A stretch of 64,000 nucleotides of DNA from Ophthalmolycus amberensis (GCA_024529925.1 JAFEUB010000314.1:343001-407000), one strand, 5' to 3'; positions 24,950 through 39,659 are shown, counted from the stretch's first letter. Numbers and translations are program-made. The notes: generated by a model from the sequence alone, not told the origin.

Positions 24950-26620
24950 CATTGTTGCAGTATCTGCACTTACAACCTGTTTCCAATGCTGACTCTGACA
25001 ATGATCAGGCCAGAGTTGGTTTAACTAATATTACCTTTTTTACTTATCTGTACTATTCCGTTTGTAAAACGGCACATGGAGAATTACATTCTGCTAAATG
25101 AAAGAAAATCGCATAAAGGTTATCGTCATTAAATTAACAAGTAGAATGAAACTTAAATGAATTAAGACTAAATACATTTAAATTAGGATAAAAGTAAATA
25201 ACTGTTTTGAGATACTGTGCTTTGTCAGTCAGGTTCTCAAAGCACAGAATGCTTCATTGCTGTGTCCTTCATGGCCTCACTTACTGCTCTCGCTTGGCTG
25301 GAAGGAGAAGTGTTCGACAGCATCAGTGTTAATCTGCAGTACAGCGCAGCACCACAGTTTTACAATGTTTCCAGCTTTATTTTATAACTTTCAATTTGAT
25401 TAATCAATTAAATAATCTCTTCAAGGAGTTGAATAGAGAGACAGGTTTAGGTGGGCTGTGTCTCAGAGTTTAGCTTAATGATGTCTCATTTGTTTGATTT
25501 AAAAACTTCAGTTATATTTAAATGTTTCCTAAAGCTATTGGCATTAGATTTTTAGTTATGAATTGGTTTTGTGGTCTGTCACTCTTTGAGTAATATTAGT
25601 TAGTTATAGAGAGTTGTTTATGTCCATAAAGGATGCCCACTCTCTTCTAAAAATATGTCAGTCTTGGCCTTTCAATTCTGATGACTTACACTTCGGCACG
25701 TGGGTTTCTTGAAGTACAGCATGTGAGGATTTAATTTATTTAAATTATCAAATATTTTATTCCTTTCAGTTATATTCTATTGCTTGAGCCTATTTTCATT
25801 TAAATTATTTGATATGATTTTATAGGTTATATTTTCTGTGCATGTAGCATAGAAGGGGCTACAATTGCATTGAATTCTACAATTGCATTGAATTCTACAA
25901 TTGCATTGAATTTTGCAAAAGTGTACCGATGATGGAAGTGGGAATAAAACCGCTGGTGTATGAAAGATGGTGTGCCCTATTCTTTCCCTTGATAGGATGT
26001 GTTTGATTGAGCTATGTCAATTCTATTGCTACAATTCTCATTGTAGCTTTTTTTCTTAGCATTATCATTGTTGCTATTATTAATGGCAAGTTGTAGACGG
26101 ACGTTACAATGTAGCGTCCATAGGTAGCAACAGGCTCGTGGACCGGCTGCCTTCAGTGTGTCACTTCTGTTTCAGGAGAATGACCGAGGTAGTCTACTTC
26201 CGTGGCACACAGGAAATAAACAGCTAGCAGCAGTTGGCTAAAGCGAATGCTGCTGTTACAGACATGCATGTAACGCAACCTGAGACTATCGCGATGATAT
26301 AAAGCGTCTTTTCTGACTTGAAATCATCTTCTGAAGGTTAGTGTGCTCATCACGTGGATGCACTACTCACGCGTCACCGTGAAGCTAGCTAGCTTAGCTG
26401 ACTCACTGATCTTGGTCTCAGTCACATTAGCTTGGTTGTCATGTGTGATAGCCCCATTTGTGACCCCAGCATGTTACTCCGAAATTCAGTCACATAGCGT
26501 ATTTATATTTGATTCAACATGTCGTATTAAGATGCCACTTACTGCTAATGTTCTTAACATTACCATGAATGAATTCCATTAGCAGTGTTAGTAGTCTTGT
26601 TGTATGGTGATGGTTTTTTT
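24950..26620. other. intergenic stretch, no gene seen
   Basis: AT-rich DNA without coding frames I can support. A GC-richer piece at about 26,090-26,340 has no recognisable protein. A small tandem repeat is at 25,859. Confidence 0.5.
25859..25915. repeat. 18-bp unit tandem repeat, three copies
   Basis: The unit 'ctacaattgcattgaatt' is repeated three times in a row; the last copy runs into diverged sequence. Confidence 0.9.
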
Positions 26621-26639
26621 TATGAGTAGTATCCCTTCT

Positions 26640-27545
26640 TAGTAGTCCTTTGGCCGTTGATTCTGTAGAGCATATCATTCTGCTTGATAGGCTCGAGGAC
26701 ATAGGTCTTTCAGAAGGTGGTCTGGCTTGGTTTAACAGCTATTTCACTGGGCGTGTAAAATCCGTGAGACCGACTGTCCTTGTCCAAGGGTGTTCCACAG
26801 AGGTTCATTCTAGGGCCAACCTTATTCAAAATCGACAAACGTTGCTCACGCTGCAGGTGGCTCTCACATCCATTTGTATGCCAACGACACCATCTTGGAC
26901 ACATCTAGCTCCTTCCTGAACACCGCCCTGACTTCCCTTCAGCCCAGCTTCAATAGTATCCAACATGCTTTGTCCAACCTTCACCTTTTCTTCCACGACC
27001 GAAACAAAATGTATGGTTTTCAACAGACACTTACCACAAACTGCCTGCCCTCCCAAAATCTCCTCCCTGAATGGATCAGACCGCCAATTTGTGGATTCCT
27101 ATAAGTACTTGGGTATCTGGCTAGACAGTTTGCTCACCTTTAACATCCACATAAACTCACTGCTTTCCAAAGTCAAATCAATAATTGGTTTCTTGTACCG
27201 TAACAAAGCCTCCTTGACCCACTCTCCAATGCACACCCTGGTTAAAAAGACAGCCCTTCCCATCTTAGACTATGGTGACGTAATCTACAGGTCCGCCTCC
27301 AAAAATCTCCTCGAGAAAGTAGATGTCATCTACCAAACCGTCATCCCCTTCGTCACCGGTGCTCCTTTCAGCACTCATCACTTCAGCCAGTACTACCTAG
27401 TCAACTAGCCATCACTCCATACCTGCAGATTAATCCACTGGTAGCAGTTCAACTATAAAACTATTATTGGTAAAGCCCCCACATATCTCCGCTCTCCATC
27501 CTCTCCAACAGTAACCGCAATTACGCTCCAGCTATTTCATCATCG
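26640..27545 (+). mobile_element. decayed LINE reverse transcriptase fragment
   Basis: Pieces of a reverse transcriptase are readable in three frames: a GLAWFNSYFTGR segment, YANDT where YADDT is expected, and SYKYLGIWLDSLLTFNIHI, then a PILDYGDVIYRSAS segment. The frame changes and the altered catalytic motif show it is dead. Its right end abuts the left boundary of duplication block R at 27,546-27,547. Confidence 0.8.
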
Positions 27546-27820
27546 TAGGTAGCCTACGTCCGGTATGGGAGAAGTTAGTCACCGGTGCTGTCTTTGCTTG
27601 TGCTCTAGCTATAGCCTGTTTGTTTTCTATTTTATTACTGCCTAACGGGGTGGCGGGGAGGGACAGAAGGGAGAGGAATATACCCGGCTGCTCCTGTCAG
27701 AGATTTTGTAAGCCCTCTGAAAGGGAAATGTGCACAATGTAAAAGACAAAACAACTGATTTGAGCGTTCTGCAGGTGGATAGATGCAGTGGAACCGATGA
27801 TGGACAGTAGGGCAAGGAAA

Positions 27821-28674
27821 GGTGCGCGCTGTGGAAACAAGACTTTGGGAGGAGACTGGAAAAAGACTCAAAACCTTAAATGTAGAAATCCGAATCAAAA
27901 GAGAGGATGAACTGATCACTAGCAAATGCGGACATTCAAAGGCATGGCCATCTTTCTTTATATGAATTAATGGATGAGAGGTTTGTATTTAACAGTATAT
28001 TGTTTGCATCTTGCAATAAATATTAATATGTTTTTGATCACTTTGTGTTGTCTATTTGCCTGTTCTGTTAAAAAACGATGTGTTTTGAGGAACTGCTGGC
28101 CTTTCAATGTCATTTATAAATGCTTTGTAAGGCATAAATAGTCCTCACTTTAGATGAGCTCACATAAAACACTTAATAAATGCTTTATAAGGCATAAATA
28201 GTCCTCACTTTAGATGAGGTCACATAAAACACTTTAACGAGTAGTAACTACCTTAATAAATCATGACTTAATCATGAATTGTAGTATTAATATGCATTTA
28301 TAAAGCGTATATTAACATAGTCCCTAACCATTATATGTATAAATTCATGACTAATGTACATCTAAATAAGTTATTAATCATTTACTAACACTTTATAAAT
28401 TGTCTTGTTAATCTACAACTCCTTAATAATTGGTTTCTAAAATATATAATACTTCATTTACAAATGGGGAATCCATCATTTATAAAGTATGAATACACAA
28501 TAATGAAGCACATAATAGACGGGCTTATTAATCAAGAATAAAACATTTATAACTTATGAACTGCATACTAATGAATTATTAATGTAGGAACAATGCTTTA
28601 TGAATGATGAATTAAGTGTTTACTCATACTTAACTAATGCTTCATAGTGTGTAGTTATTATAAAGTGCTACCAG
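27821..28674. mobile_element. unclassified insertion private to block R
   Basis: About 850 bp replace about 45 bp present in block L (3,241-3,285). The segment contains a short open frame ending near 27,965, an AATAAA signal near 28,015, and two tandem 60-bp units at 28,118-28,237 ('ggcataaatagtcctcactt'). It ends '…tataaagtgctaccag'. There is no recognised transposase or clear terminal repeat. Confidence 0.45.
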
Positions 28675-29964
28675 TATTTAGTTTGGTCTGTTCTTTATCC
28701 CTGTCTATTTTATAAGCTAACACTGGAGGGCGCCATTGTGGCTGTTTTACGCAGACTGCCCACTCTGAGGAAACTGGATGTGAAGAAAAATACCAAACTG
28801 TGTGGCAGGACAGAGAGAGACACAACATCTGGAAGAGGATCAAAACTGTACATTTCTAAGTGTAAGAATCAAACAGACAAAATATTTGTAAATATTAAGT
28901 TTCTTGTTTGTTTTTCATTTTTGAGTGAATGAATGAAATGCCTATTTTGTGACAACAAAAGACAACAGGTGCAGTTTGCAACAACAACAAAAATGGCCGC
29001 CAGATTGAGGTTTCAAATTTATTGGTGAGTAAAGAAATGCTTTCCACTGATGATTATTCATGCCTTTACAAAATGACTTTTGTTTCTTTACTTTGTCCCA
29101 TATTGCCCATAATCATGTGGGCATCCTGTAGCATCATGATTCTAACCAGGAGAGTCACTGTAGCAGGAATACATCTTCACTGCAGCCCCCATACGACAGA
29201 GGGCCTAAGATGCTGTAGTCAACTCTGCTAGTTTTTAATTTAAGACTGTGGCTTCATCGCTCTTTGTTTTGGGGTTGTAGTCGATGGAACAACTTTTCTG
29301 CATTTCTTTTTTCCTTCTTTGTTCTTTACTTTTATTTTGAAATATATCTTGTGGTCCAACTATACTGCTGATGAGAGGCTAAGAGCCCTGACAAAAGTCC
29401 GCTTTGACCGGCTGATGATGTAACGGTGGAGGGGCGTGGCCTGTGATTCATGGTCAGGACTTCTAAACACAAATTGCAGCCAACTAAATATTCTCCCACT
29501 TCACATGTAGCAGTGTTTACATGGAGCTACTTGATCACATGTGGGACAGACATGAGGGCTTTGACACCATACGATGCCTCGTAGAGAAATGAGATCACAC
29601 AGGTGGTCTGACTTCTTCCCTCCACACACTGTTGCATTGTGGGTGTGGAGGTTGTGTTGACCTTACAGTGATGTGATGTAGCAGTGGAGAGCTTCATGCT
29701 CCAAACAGTTGAGAGATGAAATGTTCAGTAAATCTTAAAAGTCCAGTGCACTTGTAGAGCCCGAGCGTGTGTTTAACAGTGGATCAGACTGGATGTATGT
29801 GGACACACACTTCGCCTCGTCTGTGTTATGAAGGGATTTTGGTTTATTCTTATTTCAACGTGCCCGAAAACTGCAGCCAAGCAAACCAAAATGGCTTCAT
29901 ATCGCTGAGATAGTTAGAGATCTTGTGTCAGGTCAGTGGTGCATGGATGGGGACCACACAATGG

Positions 29965-30187
<223 letters not shown>

Positions 30188-31243
30188 CTCGATTGCATCA
30201 AGTTGCACCTGTTGTCTTGTTTTTACATTCTTTGTTGAATTCAGAAACCCAAGACTTGAGACGAAGAAGAGAAAATGTTAAATAATGGAATTTAAAAAAA
30301 GATGATTATTAAAAAAAAAGTATAGTACAACTATATAAATAAATGCGGTGATGATATTTCTGTTTACTTTAGAAGTTATTATACACTGTATGCTGCGATT
30401 CTGATCTGGGAAACATTAAAGACATTGATAGCCAGTCTGATGATTTTGTCTCTTTATTGATATCGTGAACAAAAGTAAGTATACAATTAAGAAAAAATGA
30501 TATTTTGAATTATTTTAAAGTGTAAATATGTGGAATTTGATTTAAAAAATACATATATTTAGAGTAGAAGAGACGACATGAACCTAAATATGTAGATATT
30601 TGGAACCAGACACTTAATTGAAATAAAAACAGACTTAAAAAGTTGAGTAACAAAATATATTCTTATCAATTAGATAAGACAACGTATACCTATGCATGTT
30701 GACATTCACACTGAATGATGGTTTAAAAGATTGTAATTGTAAATGTTTTCCATCATATACTTCACAAATAAAAAAAGAATTGTAAGATTCAATGATTCTG
30801 ACTACAATTGTACATCAAACTTAATCTGGTAAAAATGTCCTCTTATGACAATACCACATAGAGACTAAGTGACGTTTTAAAAGATGAATAAAATAAATGT
30901 TGACATTTAAAATTGGACACGTCACAGAAAAAAAAGGCTGAATAAAAGATATATGACATTTGATTCACAAAGTACATATTTTCACTGAGAATATAATGAC
31001 AATCATCTTTCACAAAAACATTTAAATCAAAGTCTGATCATCCAATATGTGCCCCTAACATGTACATTGACTCAATATAGCTACATATCAACAAGTATTT
31101 CAACTTTTCCACATCAAAATAAACATGGTTAAAGCAGATTATTTTTATTAAACATGTTAAATGTGATCTGAGCACTGCAGTGATTTTCTGATATTCTTCT
31201 ATTGTAAGCCATTGTGGTGAAATATATCTGTGTACTTACAATA

Positions 31244-31700
31244 TTGCAAGGTCTTTATTTGTCATTGTATGACAGGGTTGCAACAAAAAAAAATGTAATT
31301 GTTGTCCCAATTCGCTGCATAGGAAAGAAAGGAAAAACTGCATTATATGTGGAGGATGAATGAAGGGGTCTAGCAGCCAGAGGAAAGAAGCTGTTGTGAA
31401 GTCTGGTGGTTTGGCAGCTGATACTTCTGTATCTCTCTCCAGACAGCAGCAGGGTGAACAGCTTGTGGCTCGGTGGGTTTTATCTTTTAATGTTGTTTTA
31501 ACTCTTCACAGACTCCTCTTCTCACCAATATCACTGATGCACTGATTCTCATGATGTTCTGGGCAGTTTTAATCACCCTCTGTAGAGTCCTGCTGTCCTG
31601 TGCCGTGCACATCCTCTGCCAGTTTATAATGTTTGAAGTCAGGATGCTTTCTATTGCTCCTCTGTAAAAGTTGACAAGAACCTGGCACAGGAATTTTGTC
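31244..31700 (-). mobile_element. LINE 3' end private to block R
   Basis: The minus strand encodes the C-terminal part of a LINE reverse transcriptase polyprotein (QVLVNFYRGAIESILTSNI, then CTAQDSRTLQRVIKTAQ). It runs into a 3' untranslated part ending near 31,244. The matching site in block L, near 8,150, lacks it. It lies about 150 bp downstream of the gene 2 stop codon. Confidence 0.75.
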
Positions 31701-31843
31701 TGCAACCTTGTCATATTGTTATGTCCTGTTACTATTTGTGATTCTCCTCTTTGTCGTATAAAACAAGTAAGATCTAAATATCCACGAGAGGATAATGAAT
31801 ATATATGAGGATGTGCACCTCTGTAACCACAAAGCATGTAATC

Positions 31844-34800
31844 TCACTTGATGTTAAAGGAGACTTTGATGCTTTCCTCTGCTTGCTTACATGTGATATC
31901 TTTCCATGTTGCAGGAATGTCAGCAGGTTTTGCAGTGAATGCTTCGGCAAACTGCTGGTTGAACTTTGCCAGTACATATTTCCAGTAGTCTGATGCCTGA
32001 AGGCTTGCATCTGGAGCAATTCTCCAGTCTGGGTAAATGGCCGTGTAATCCTTGAAGGGGTGCCATTCACCATTTGTAGCAGCGCAGCTAAAACACTGGT
32101 CACTGATCACAGAGGAAGAGCATACGTCAGTGACAAGTTTTTTTGTCCCAGTCCACCTCCTTTTACCCAGAGCCTGTGGCCGATGTAGTGAAGCAAAGTG
32201 TTCACCATGTTCTTTTCCTCCTGCCTCACAAGGCGCTTTGCAGAACGGACACTGTTTACCACATCCAATCAGTTCGGTGAAAATCTCGTTCTGAGGATTC
32301 ACATTTAATTTCTTTAGTTTCATTTGGATGTTTTTTTTTTTAAACTTCTCTTGAAGGACTTGTGCCATGTCCTTCACACACTCAGTCAGCCAGTGAGCAA
32401 ACTGTTCCTGGTCGGCATTGTTCAGGATCATGAAAGCACCAAGAGCATCTTGGGAAATGACCAGTTTATCACCAAGTTCCTGACAGACATTTTTAACAAA
32501 TGACTTCAAGTTTCCACTCTTTTCTGTTTTAGCTTTGTTGACAGCATCATTTATGCTCCGGATTCTTGACTGAACATGTTTATCCTCAAACTCAATCATC
32601 GTAGACCCATTTGAGAAGCGTTCCACTATTTGGTTGAGTATCCAGTTCTTTACATACTCTTCATAAGAGCAACTGTAGCACTGATAGTTTTCAAAGTCAT
32701 CCTTTGATAGCAAATCCAGTAAAACTGAATACTGGAAGAACATTCGTGTGCTGAACGTCTGGTTTGTCTTCATTTCACCAATGATATCAGGACCCAAGGA
32801 ACGGTAGACAAAGTCTTCGACTGCAGGCCTCAAGCAGCGATCCGTGAATTCTTCTGCCTTCTTCTGGCACTGGTCTCGGTCATCGAACACATCTTTAAAA
32901 TCAGTGCGGAACTTTTCCTTGTTCTGATTCAGACATCTGTAGGGATCATTTTCACGTATGAAATCCTCATGCAGTTTCTGAAACTGTCTGGCTGCAACTC
33001 CACAGATTTGCTGTTTCAGAGAAACTTCAAACTCGATCTCTATCTTGACACTCTGATTGTTTTGCAGGCTCTTGTCAATCATGTGTAAGATCTCCTGGAT
33101 GTAAGTGTCATGGTAATTGTTTTTTCTTTCCATTCTTTCAGTCACAAACTGTGTGCAACTTGCAATGATACAGTCAGCGAGGTTTTGTACAGCCTTTACG
33201 TGATCTTCAATGTTCAAGATCTTGCTGACTTTGTGTTTAAACTGGTTGTACAATCCTTCCGCTGTATATTTGAAAGGCACCAGTCCACAATCTTTCAGAT
33301 TTTTTTGACTTAATAATTCACATGCATGACTCCCCTTGTGTGATACATTGTCTCTCAGGCAGCAGGACACATTTGTGATGACATTTTTGGTCTTTTGTTT
33401 AGAAAAGGAGAGTTCATTTACTGTTTCTTCCCACATCTTATCAAATTCTATGTCTAGCTCTTTGTCTTCCATCTTGACTTTTTTTCCCCGACATTCGTCT
33501 ATCAATGCACACACTCTCTCTTCTAATTGTTTGGTGTGGTTCTCCTTGATTCTATCAAGTTCTGTCATCCCCTGTCTGATGTCAGCTGCTGCTGTGAGCT
33601 GATTAACCACAGAGCTCTCCATTTCTCGTCGAAGATTCTTTGCACTGTTTGCAAAGTTCTCTCTGTATCCTTCAACTAGATAGACATGACCCTCTGTTTG
33701 CTTGAAGTACTTTGCCAGATTTTCAAGAAGCGTTGTCTCCCATTTAGACAGCTCTGTGCAAGCTTCACTTTTCAACTGTGTGAGAAGTTCTGACATGTCA
33801 GATACCTCAGATTTCACATCAAATTTACCGAAGTTGTTAATCTTTGTTTCTGCATTTGTAACCCATGTGTACATTTCTTTTTTGAATTCCCATTCCCATT
33901 TGTTGAATTCTGTGCACAGCCTCATGTATGCATCAGCCACCAGGCTGTTTCTGAAGCTGAAGATGAAGTTTTCATGCTTCACTGCATTCCAAAGACTTTT
34001 CATCCACTCTCTAAACTCCAAGATATTATTAGCGGATGATTCACAACTTTCCAACATTTGAATTATGTTCTTCTTGAGCTCATACACAGCTTCGCTGTAC
34101 CCTGCATTGACTGGTGCCATTGGTGGGTTTCCATTCCAGAGTCCAGGAATGTAGCAGTTCCCAGTGTCTGGACTGTACTCCATCACATCACTGAAGCTCT
34201 TGTTCTCTTCTTTCTTTTCCATTTTGGCTGCTGCCTGGGTCATCTCGTTTAACTGTTCCAAGAGCAGTTTCCTGTCTCGTAAGTTCTTGTCATGGGCTGA
34301 AACGTCTGACACATTCTGGTGAACGAACTGACATTTGGGCTTTTTGCCCACCTCTTTCATCCTGAGGAAAGCATGCACAACTATTTGTAGGATGTCTTTC
34401 ATATCTGTTGAATTCTCCATTGCAATATTGATGATGGTGATATCACTCAGCCCCACAACAAATGTTGCAAGCTCATTGTCGTGCTCATGGCTATTGTCCA
34501 GTTGTGCAAGCTCTGGTGACTTTAAGCCCTCGGTGTCAATGATCACCATGAAGTCACAGTTGAGTACTTTTTTAACATCTTCATTGATTCTGATGAGCAA
34601 CATAAAGGCACCTCGAGTGCATCGACCACTGCTGACTGCAAACTGCACTCCAAACATGGTGTTGAGGAGAGTGGACTTCCCTGTGCTCTGAACTCCAAGA
34701 ACTGTGACTACCAGTATCTTGCTCTTAGTAGACATCAAGTCATTGAGCTGAGAAAGAACGTCACTAACCCATCTGAGAGGTATGTTGGATGCCTCTCCAT

Positions 34801-36522
34801 CTACAAGCTCAAGAGGAAATCCATCAAGTAACAATTGTGCACATAGTTTGGGCAGATGCTGTAATTGTTGACGTGATTGGTCTGTTTCTGGAAGGGAAAG
34901 TGAAGCTTCATAGATCTGACCCATTTCACGGAAGAAGTGTTCAGTCCCCAATGAGCTGTTGGAAAGTTGTCTGTCAATGTCTTTGATTTCTGCTTTGTTT
35001 TCAGAATTTTTGCATTTTTCTTTGTACTGCTCCCTGAGAACAGACAATTTCTCTCGAGACACGTTATCGAGGTTCATTCGCATCCATTTCAGGAAATAGC
35101 ACCTCTCTATTCCTGTGCTTGATATTGCATTGATGAAACATGTCATTGCATTTGACATGGCGCAAGAGTTTTGTTTTTCCCGAAGTTTTGTTTTCTGTAT
35201 CTGAAGATTACTTTTGTAGTCTTCTATTTTTTCAGCCCCGACATTTCGAAGCCGAAATTCTTCCTTCTCTAAGCGAGTCAGGTCCTTCCATATTTGGCCT
35301 TGCAAGGGCAGCTGAGCTTCTTTGTAGTCAAGGATATCTTGAATTTCAGCAGTGATGACGTCTGCATTTTTCTTGGCAGTCTGGCACTCTGAAGAGTCTT
35401 CATCAACGCAGATCCCCTGTTTATGGGCAATGTGAGCCATCTGCTCGATTCCCATCTTCATCTTTGAGTCCTCAACTACATTGCTGACAGTTTCCCGCAA
35501 TTTTTTGACAAAGTCTGCATCATTCATTTGTTTAGTCTTCAAAAGGATGTTGCTGTTACTCAAGCCCAGCTTGGTTGCTACCTTTTTTAGAGCAGCTTTA
35601 CTGGAGTCCTTGCTTTGATGGTTCCCAACCAAGAAGATCTGTGCCTTGTGGTGTTGGTTGGTCAGCAGCTCGCACGAGTCCAAAGTGTCAAAGAACACAA
35701 AAACTGCTGCAGATGTCTCACACAAAAATGAAAATTGTGTTTCAAATGAAGCAATGTCCCCACGAAGGTTAGCTACAGTTACTGGCTCACTGAAGACGTC
35801 CATGTTTTTGTTCCCACAAGGAAGGTACCAAGTGACTTCAACCAGTCCATTGGATATTCTCTTTGGACTGTCACCACACTCTATATTATGATGAACAAAG
35901 GTGTCATGGTACTGCTGAGAATTGCTCAGAAGCTTATTGAGGATCTCTGACTTGGACAAGGAGCACTCACCCAGTCTCACAAAAGATATCATTGGAAGTT
36001 CAGAGAGAACAATTCTGTCTTCAATAAAGCCTTTGGATTCTGAGAGGGACTGAGGTCTGTACTTTTTAACAATGTCTCTCAGGGCCCAAAGCATGAGTGT
36101 GCACTCCTTTGTGTCACAATTAGGAAGCAACAGAGGCACAGAAAACTGACACATAGACATTTTGAGTGCCATTTCCTGCCGTACAAAACCATCAGAACAC
36201 AGAAAGAGGGCAGTGATTATGTCAAGGGGGTTTAGCATGTCACCCAAATGCAGATTTTCAAACAGATCATCAACATCTAACACTGTCTTTCCTGATGCAG
36301 CATCAACGTTTGACTCGCATGCAGATGTACATTTCGCATTCCTAGCTGTGACATTAACCATCATCAGTTTCTTTAGGAAGTACCATGGAAGATCTGAATT
36401 ACACTTGGCCGGTTCATCAGTGATGGTCTTCTTGTCAATCTGAAGTATTGTGCTCAGGGATAGCTTCTCAGGGTAGAGCTGCTCCAACCCCAGATCCTCC
36501 AATAAGTTCTCTAGATGTGTCT
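31844..36522 (-). CDS. interferon-induced very large GTPase, main exon of gene 2
   Basis: An uninterrupted exon of about 1,559 codons; the acceptor cag|AGACAC is at 36,522. The architecture matches the gene 1 exon: P-loop GVQSTGKST about residue 605, DTEG about 656, VHQNV about 726, a long charged helical middle, a CGKQCPFCKAPC Cys/His cluster near residue 1,412, and the C-terminal EWHPFKDY and SDYWKYVLAKFN blocks. It retains a 22-codon segment (34,166-34,231) containing KSFSDVMEYSPD that gene 1 lacks, so this is the more complete copy. It also lacks one Glu in the TLDS/CELL segment relative to gene 1. Differences between the genes concentrate in the last third of the protein. Family length is often greater; the extra N-terminal part here comes from FN3 exons. 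Confidence 0.93.
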
Positions 36523-37893
36523 CTGAAGAAATGAAAACAATGAATATTAAACCCTTTATTGGTTATTTCAATATTCATAAGCACGGATCAAAGTTGTAAC
36601 ATTTAAATTTGTTGAGCTGTAACACAGTTTTAATATGGTACACCTAACTAAAATGAAGGCCTATGTTGATGTTGGTCAGGCAGTCAGTAATCTGTCTGTC
36701 CAATTATTGGGTCTAGATAACGAATACTTCAACACTAGAAAGTGAAACCTTATGTTTTGGCAACCCTCTGACATTTTAGCCTAGTCTAGCCTAACATTTT
36801 GAACAAGAGATATCAAAATCTAATGGGTAGCTTGTCATGGAATTGTCAGCTAAAGGACTTGAAAGAGGTGTTTGAAGACATTGTTTTTCAATTTAATTTA
36901 ATTTTGATCAATTCATAAATCAAAAAGTTGAACTATCTATTAAACTATCAAAAGGAAGCGTAGGTTTTAGGATGCATCGTTAGGCATTTGTGCACCAGTA
37001 CTAGTGTTGGCAAAAACTGAATGAATAAATACTTTTGAACTGAATATTTCGCAAGTTTGATTCATACTGCGTCTACATTGGTATGTGTTGCCTCAGCCTT
37101 GCACTTTAAAGGCCCACGTCCTTGGCTTTTATATTTTGCTAAACTAACTGCCAGCAATCAAAATGGGAGCATTGCAGCCTTAAACCGTGTTACAAACTCA
37201 CTCAAGTACTGCATGGCTAAGTTTAGCTTCCTTTAAGCAGTATGGGTGGGACATGCATTTTCCCCTCTGTGCTTACCGTAGCTGTATGCGCTCGCTGCTG
37301 AGACTGTTTCGGACTGCAAACCCAAATACTCGTCTCAACTTCACTCGTCTCAGGCCAGAAGCTATTCTGTATCTTCCCTCTTTCCATTTTTACCTTCCTA
37401 AAGACTTCTCTAACCCTCAATATCTGTGAGTCAGTACAGTTTAAGGAAATGAACAAACAAAAATGACTTGTCAGCTTGCAGACTGCATCTAAAATGTGAT
37501 TCTGCTTTCATACCTATGACCACTACAATGTTTCTGCTCTCAATATACAGGTCATTTTGTTAGCCAGTGTGACAAAGAGAGAATCTCCCTTCAGATCCGG
37601 GCTCCTGCACAGAAGGAGGCTACCCTACAGCCATCAGACAGTGCTGCAGCCCACTTCCTCAGGAAAGTGACCCCCAGAGGTCAGACACTGAAGGTCAGTT
37701 AAATCAAGGTCCCTCTGTTAGTTGGGGCCCTGTCCTGATGCAAATTATATATTAAGGGTATAGCAAGAGTATTGCTTATTGACATAGGGTCAATGGTTTC
37801 TACCATTACTGAGACCTTGTTCAATCAACACTTTATGGAATAACTCCAGTCCTGCTAATGGCTGCAGCCAGCTGCGGCCAACGTCCTAGACTT

Positions 37894-38064
37894 GCTTTAC
37901 CATAAGGGAGAGTGCCTTTTGGCCTTCTTAATTCCCCAAATACATTTCCGAGGTTAATGGAGCAAATGTTTGGGCCCCAGCATTTCCTGACTTTGCCCCT
38001 GTTTCTTGATGAAGTAAGTGTCCCCTATTTGTCTTTAGAGCAGCACTTACGCTGTGTTCAAACA
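37894..38064 (+). mobile_element. degenerate Ty3/Gypsy reverse transcriptase fragment
   Basis: The block R counterpart of 14,310-14,480, with the same altered catalytic segment (LFLDE). It lies in the last intron of gene 2. Confidence 0.55.
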
Positions 38065-39161
38065 TTTGACCCCAGGACTATTTGTGTTTATTTGCATTAC
38101 TCAGGCGGCATGTGCAGGAATGTATGTACAGCTTACCTCCATATAGATACCAACAATGGTTTTTTTTGCCTTTTCTTGCTACTATCAACAATGGCCGAAA
38201 TAACCTTTTGCTTTGTGCACATTGGGGGAGTCCCACATGTGTCGGAAAACCAAACGCCGTCATGTCTGGGTTCATAACATCATATGGAGGAGCTTCACCA
38301 AGCTATATTTACTGTATTTAGCAGATTTTACAGTGATTTAATTGCAATAAATGGATCAAAAAGATTCCCAAATTACATCATGTCTGTTTTAATGCTTTTT
38401 CAGGTCTGTCTGCAAGACAACAAGCAATCCACTTTTAAGATGATTGTTTTCTGAACGGCAGGCCGGCACGAATTTGCCTCCGTTTGCGTCTTTGCATTGA
38501 CTTTTTTTATGGAATTGAAAAGTTCACTTGGTGTTTGGTGTGAACACACCATTAGAGTGTCTGGACGCAGTCTTTAGTAGATTGGGACAGGAGGGATTGA
38601 AGCCAAAATAGAAAAAGTGCAACTTCTTCCAGACAGAGATCAAAGTACTAAAGAATATTGTCTCAAAACACAGGGTTTCCATGAGGGCTGTCACAAAATC
38701 AGAATCTCACTACACTATTATCATGGCCGCACGCTAATGTGTATGTTTGTGTGTGCTATGTGTGAATCTGCCTGGGTGCAAACATGATGTAGAAATCTCA
38801 TTGATTTTGGCTTTCTCTCAACTTTATCTTTCGTTATGTGTGTTTGTGTGAGTGTGATATAAAGTTTTTGCATTGGCTTTGAGTGGGCTTACCCATTTTC
38901 ATTGACATATTTGAATACAGGGACTAAAACTGCACAGTAACCGTATTCAGTGAGGTCTTTTATGTTTTCTATAGTGTTACAAATTTTGATCTCTACAATA
39001 AATAGTTATGAGATAGAGATGCTTGCATCTAATTCATTCCTCTTTTCTTTGATTCATCTTTTGGAAACCTCTACAGAGTTCTGGTAAAAATGTGTAGATT
39101 GCCCCTAAGTCTGTGACAACATTTTGAAAATTCATTGCAATAATAATTCTATTTTACTTAC

Positions 39162-39419
39162 TTGTGCGGGCAGATGTCACAGCTGGCTCGCTGATTCTTC
39201 GATCCCTAAATTGTGTCGAAATCGTAAGAGTGTAACACACCCCGGGCTTCAGGTTGCTGAGAGTGAGTTTGTTTGCGTCTGTTGACTCTTGCACAATGTC
39301 TCCTTCATGGCAACAAGTCACAATGTAACTCTCCACTTCACCAGCAGGGGGGTCCCAACGCAGAGACAGTGACTCACTGCTGACCTGATCGACTGTGATC
39401 TGCACAGGAGGGCTGGGCT
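39162..39419 (-). CDS. VLIG gene 2, FN3 exon 5 (nearest the GTPase exon)
   Basis: An 86-codon FN3 exon with the same splice sites and phase as 15,134-15,391. Diagnostic residues are YIVTCC, STDANK, TLTIST and SARTS. Its 1-nt overhang joins the GTPase exon in frame. Confidence 0.85.
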
Positions 39420-39597
39420 CTGTGGAAACAATACAATGGTTTCACTGGAAATTCAAGCTGTCAACGTTTGTCTGTAATTTAAATTACTGCCAAGAGCAAG
39501 AGGTGAAGTAAAAGACAAAGACACATATGATCACGCCATGCACTTATTTTGTATATATTTTGTATACAATTTACGACCTCTTTAGTCTGAAACTCAC

Positions 39598-39600
<3 letters not shown>

Positions 39601-39658
<58 letters not shown>
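39601..39658. repeat. (TA)n microsatellite in FN3-linker intron
   Basis: About 58 bp of pure TA, the shortest of the four equivalent tracts. Confidence 0.95.
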
Positions 39659-39659
<1 letters not shown>

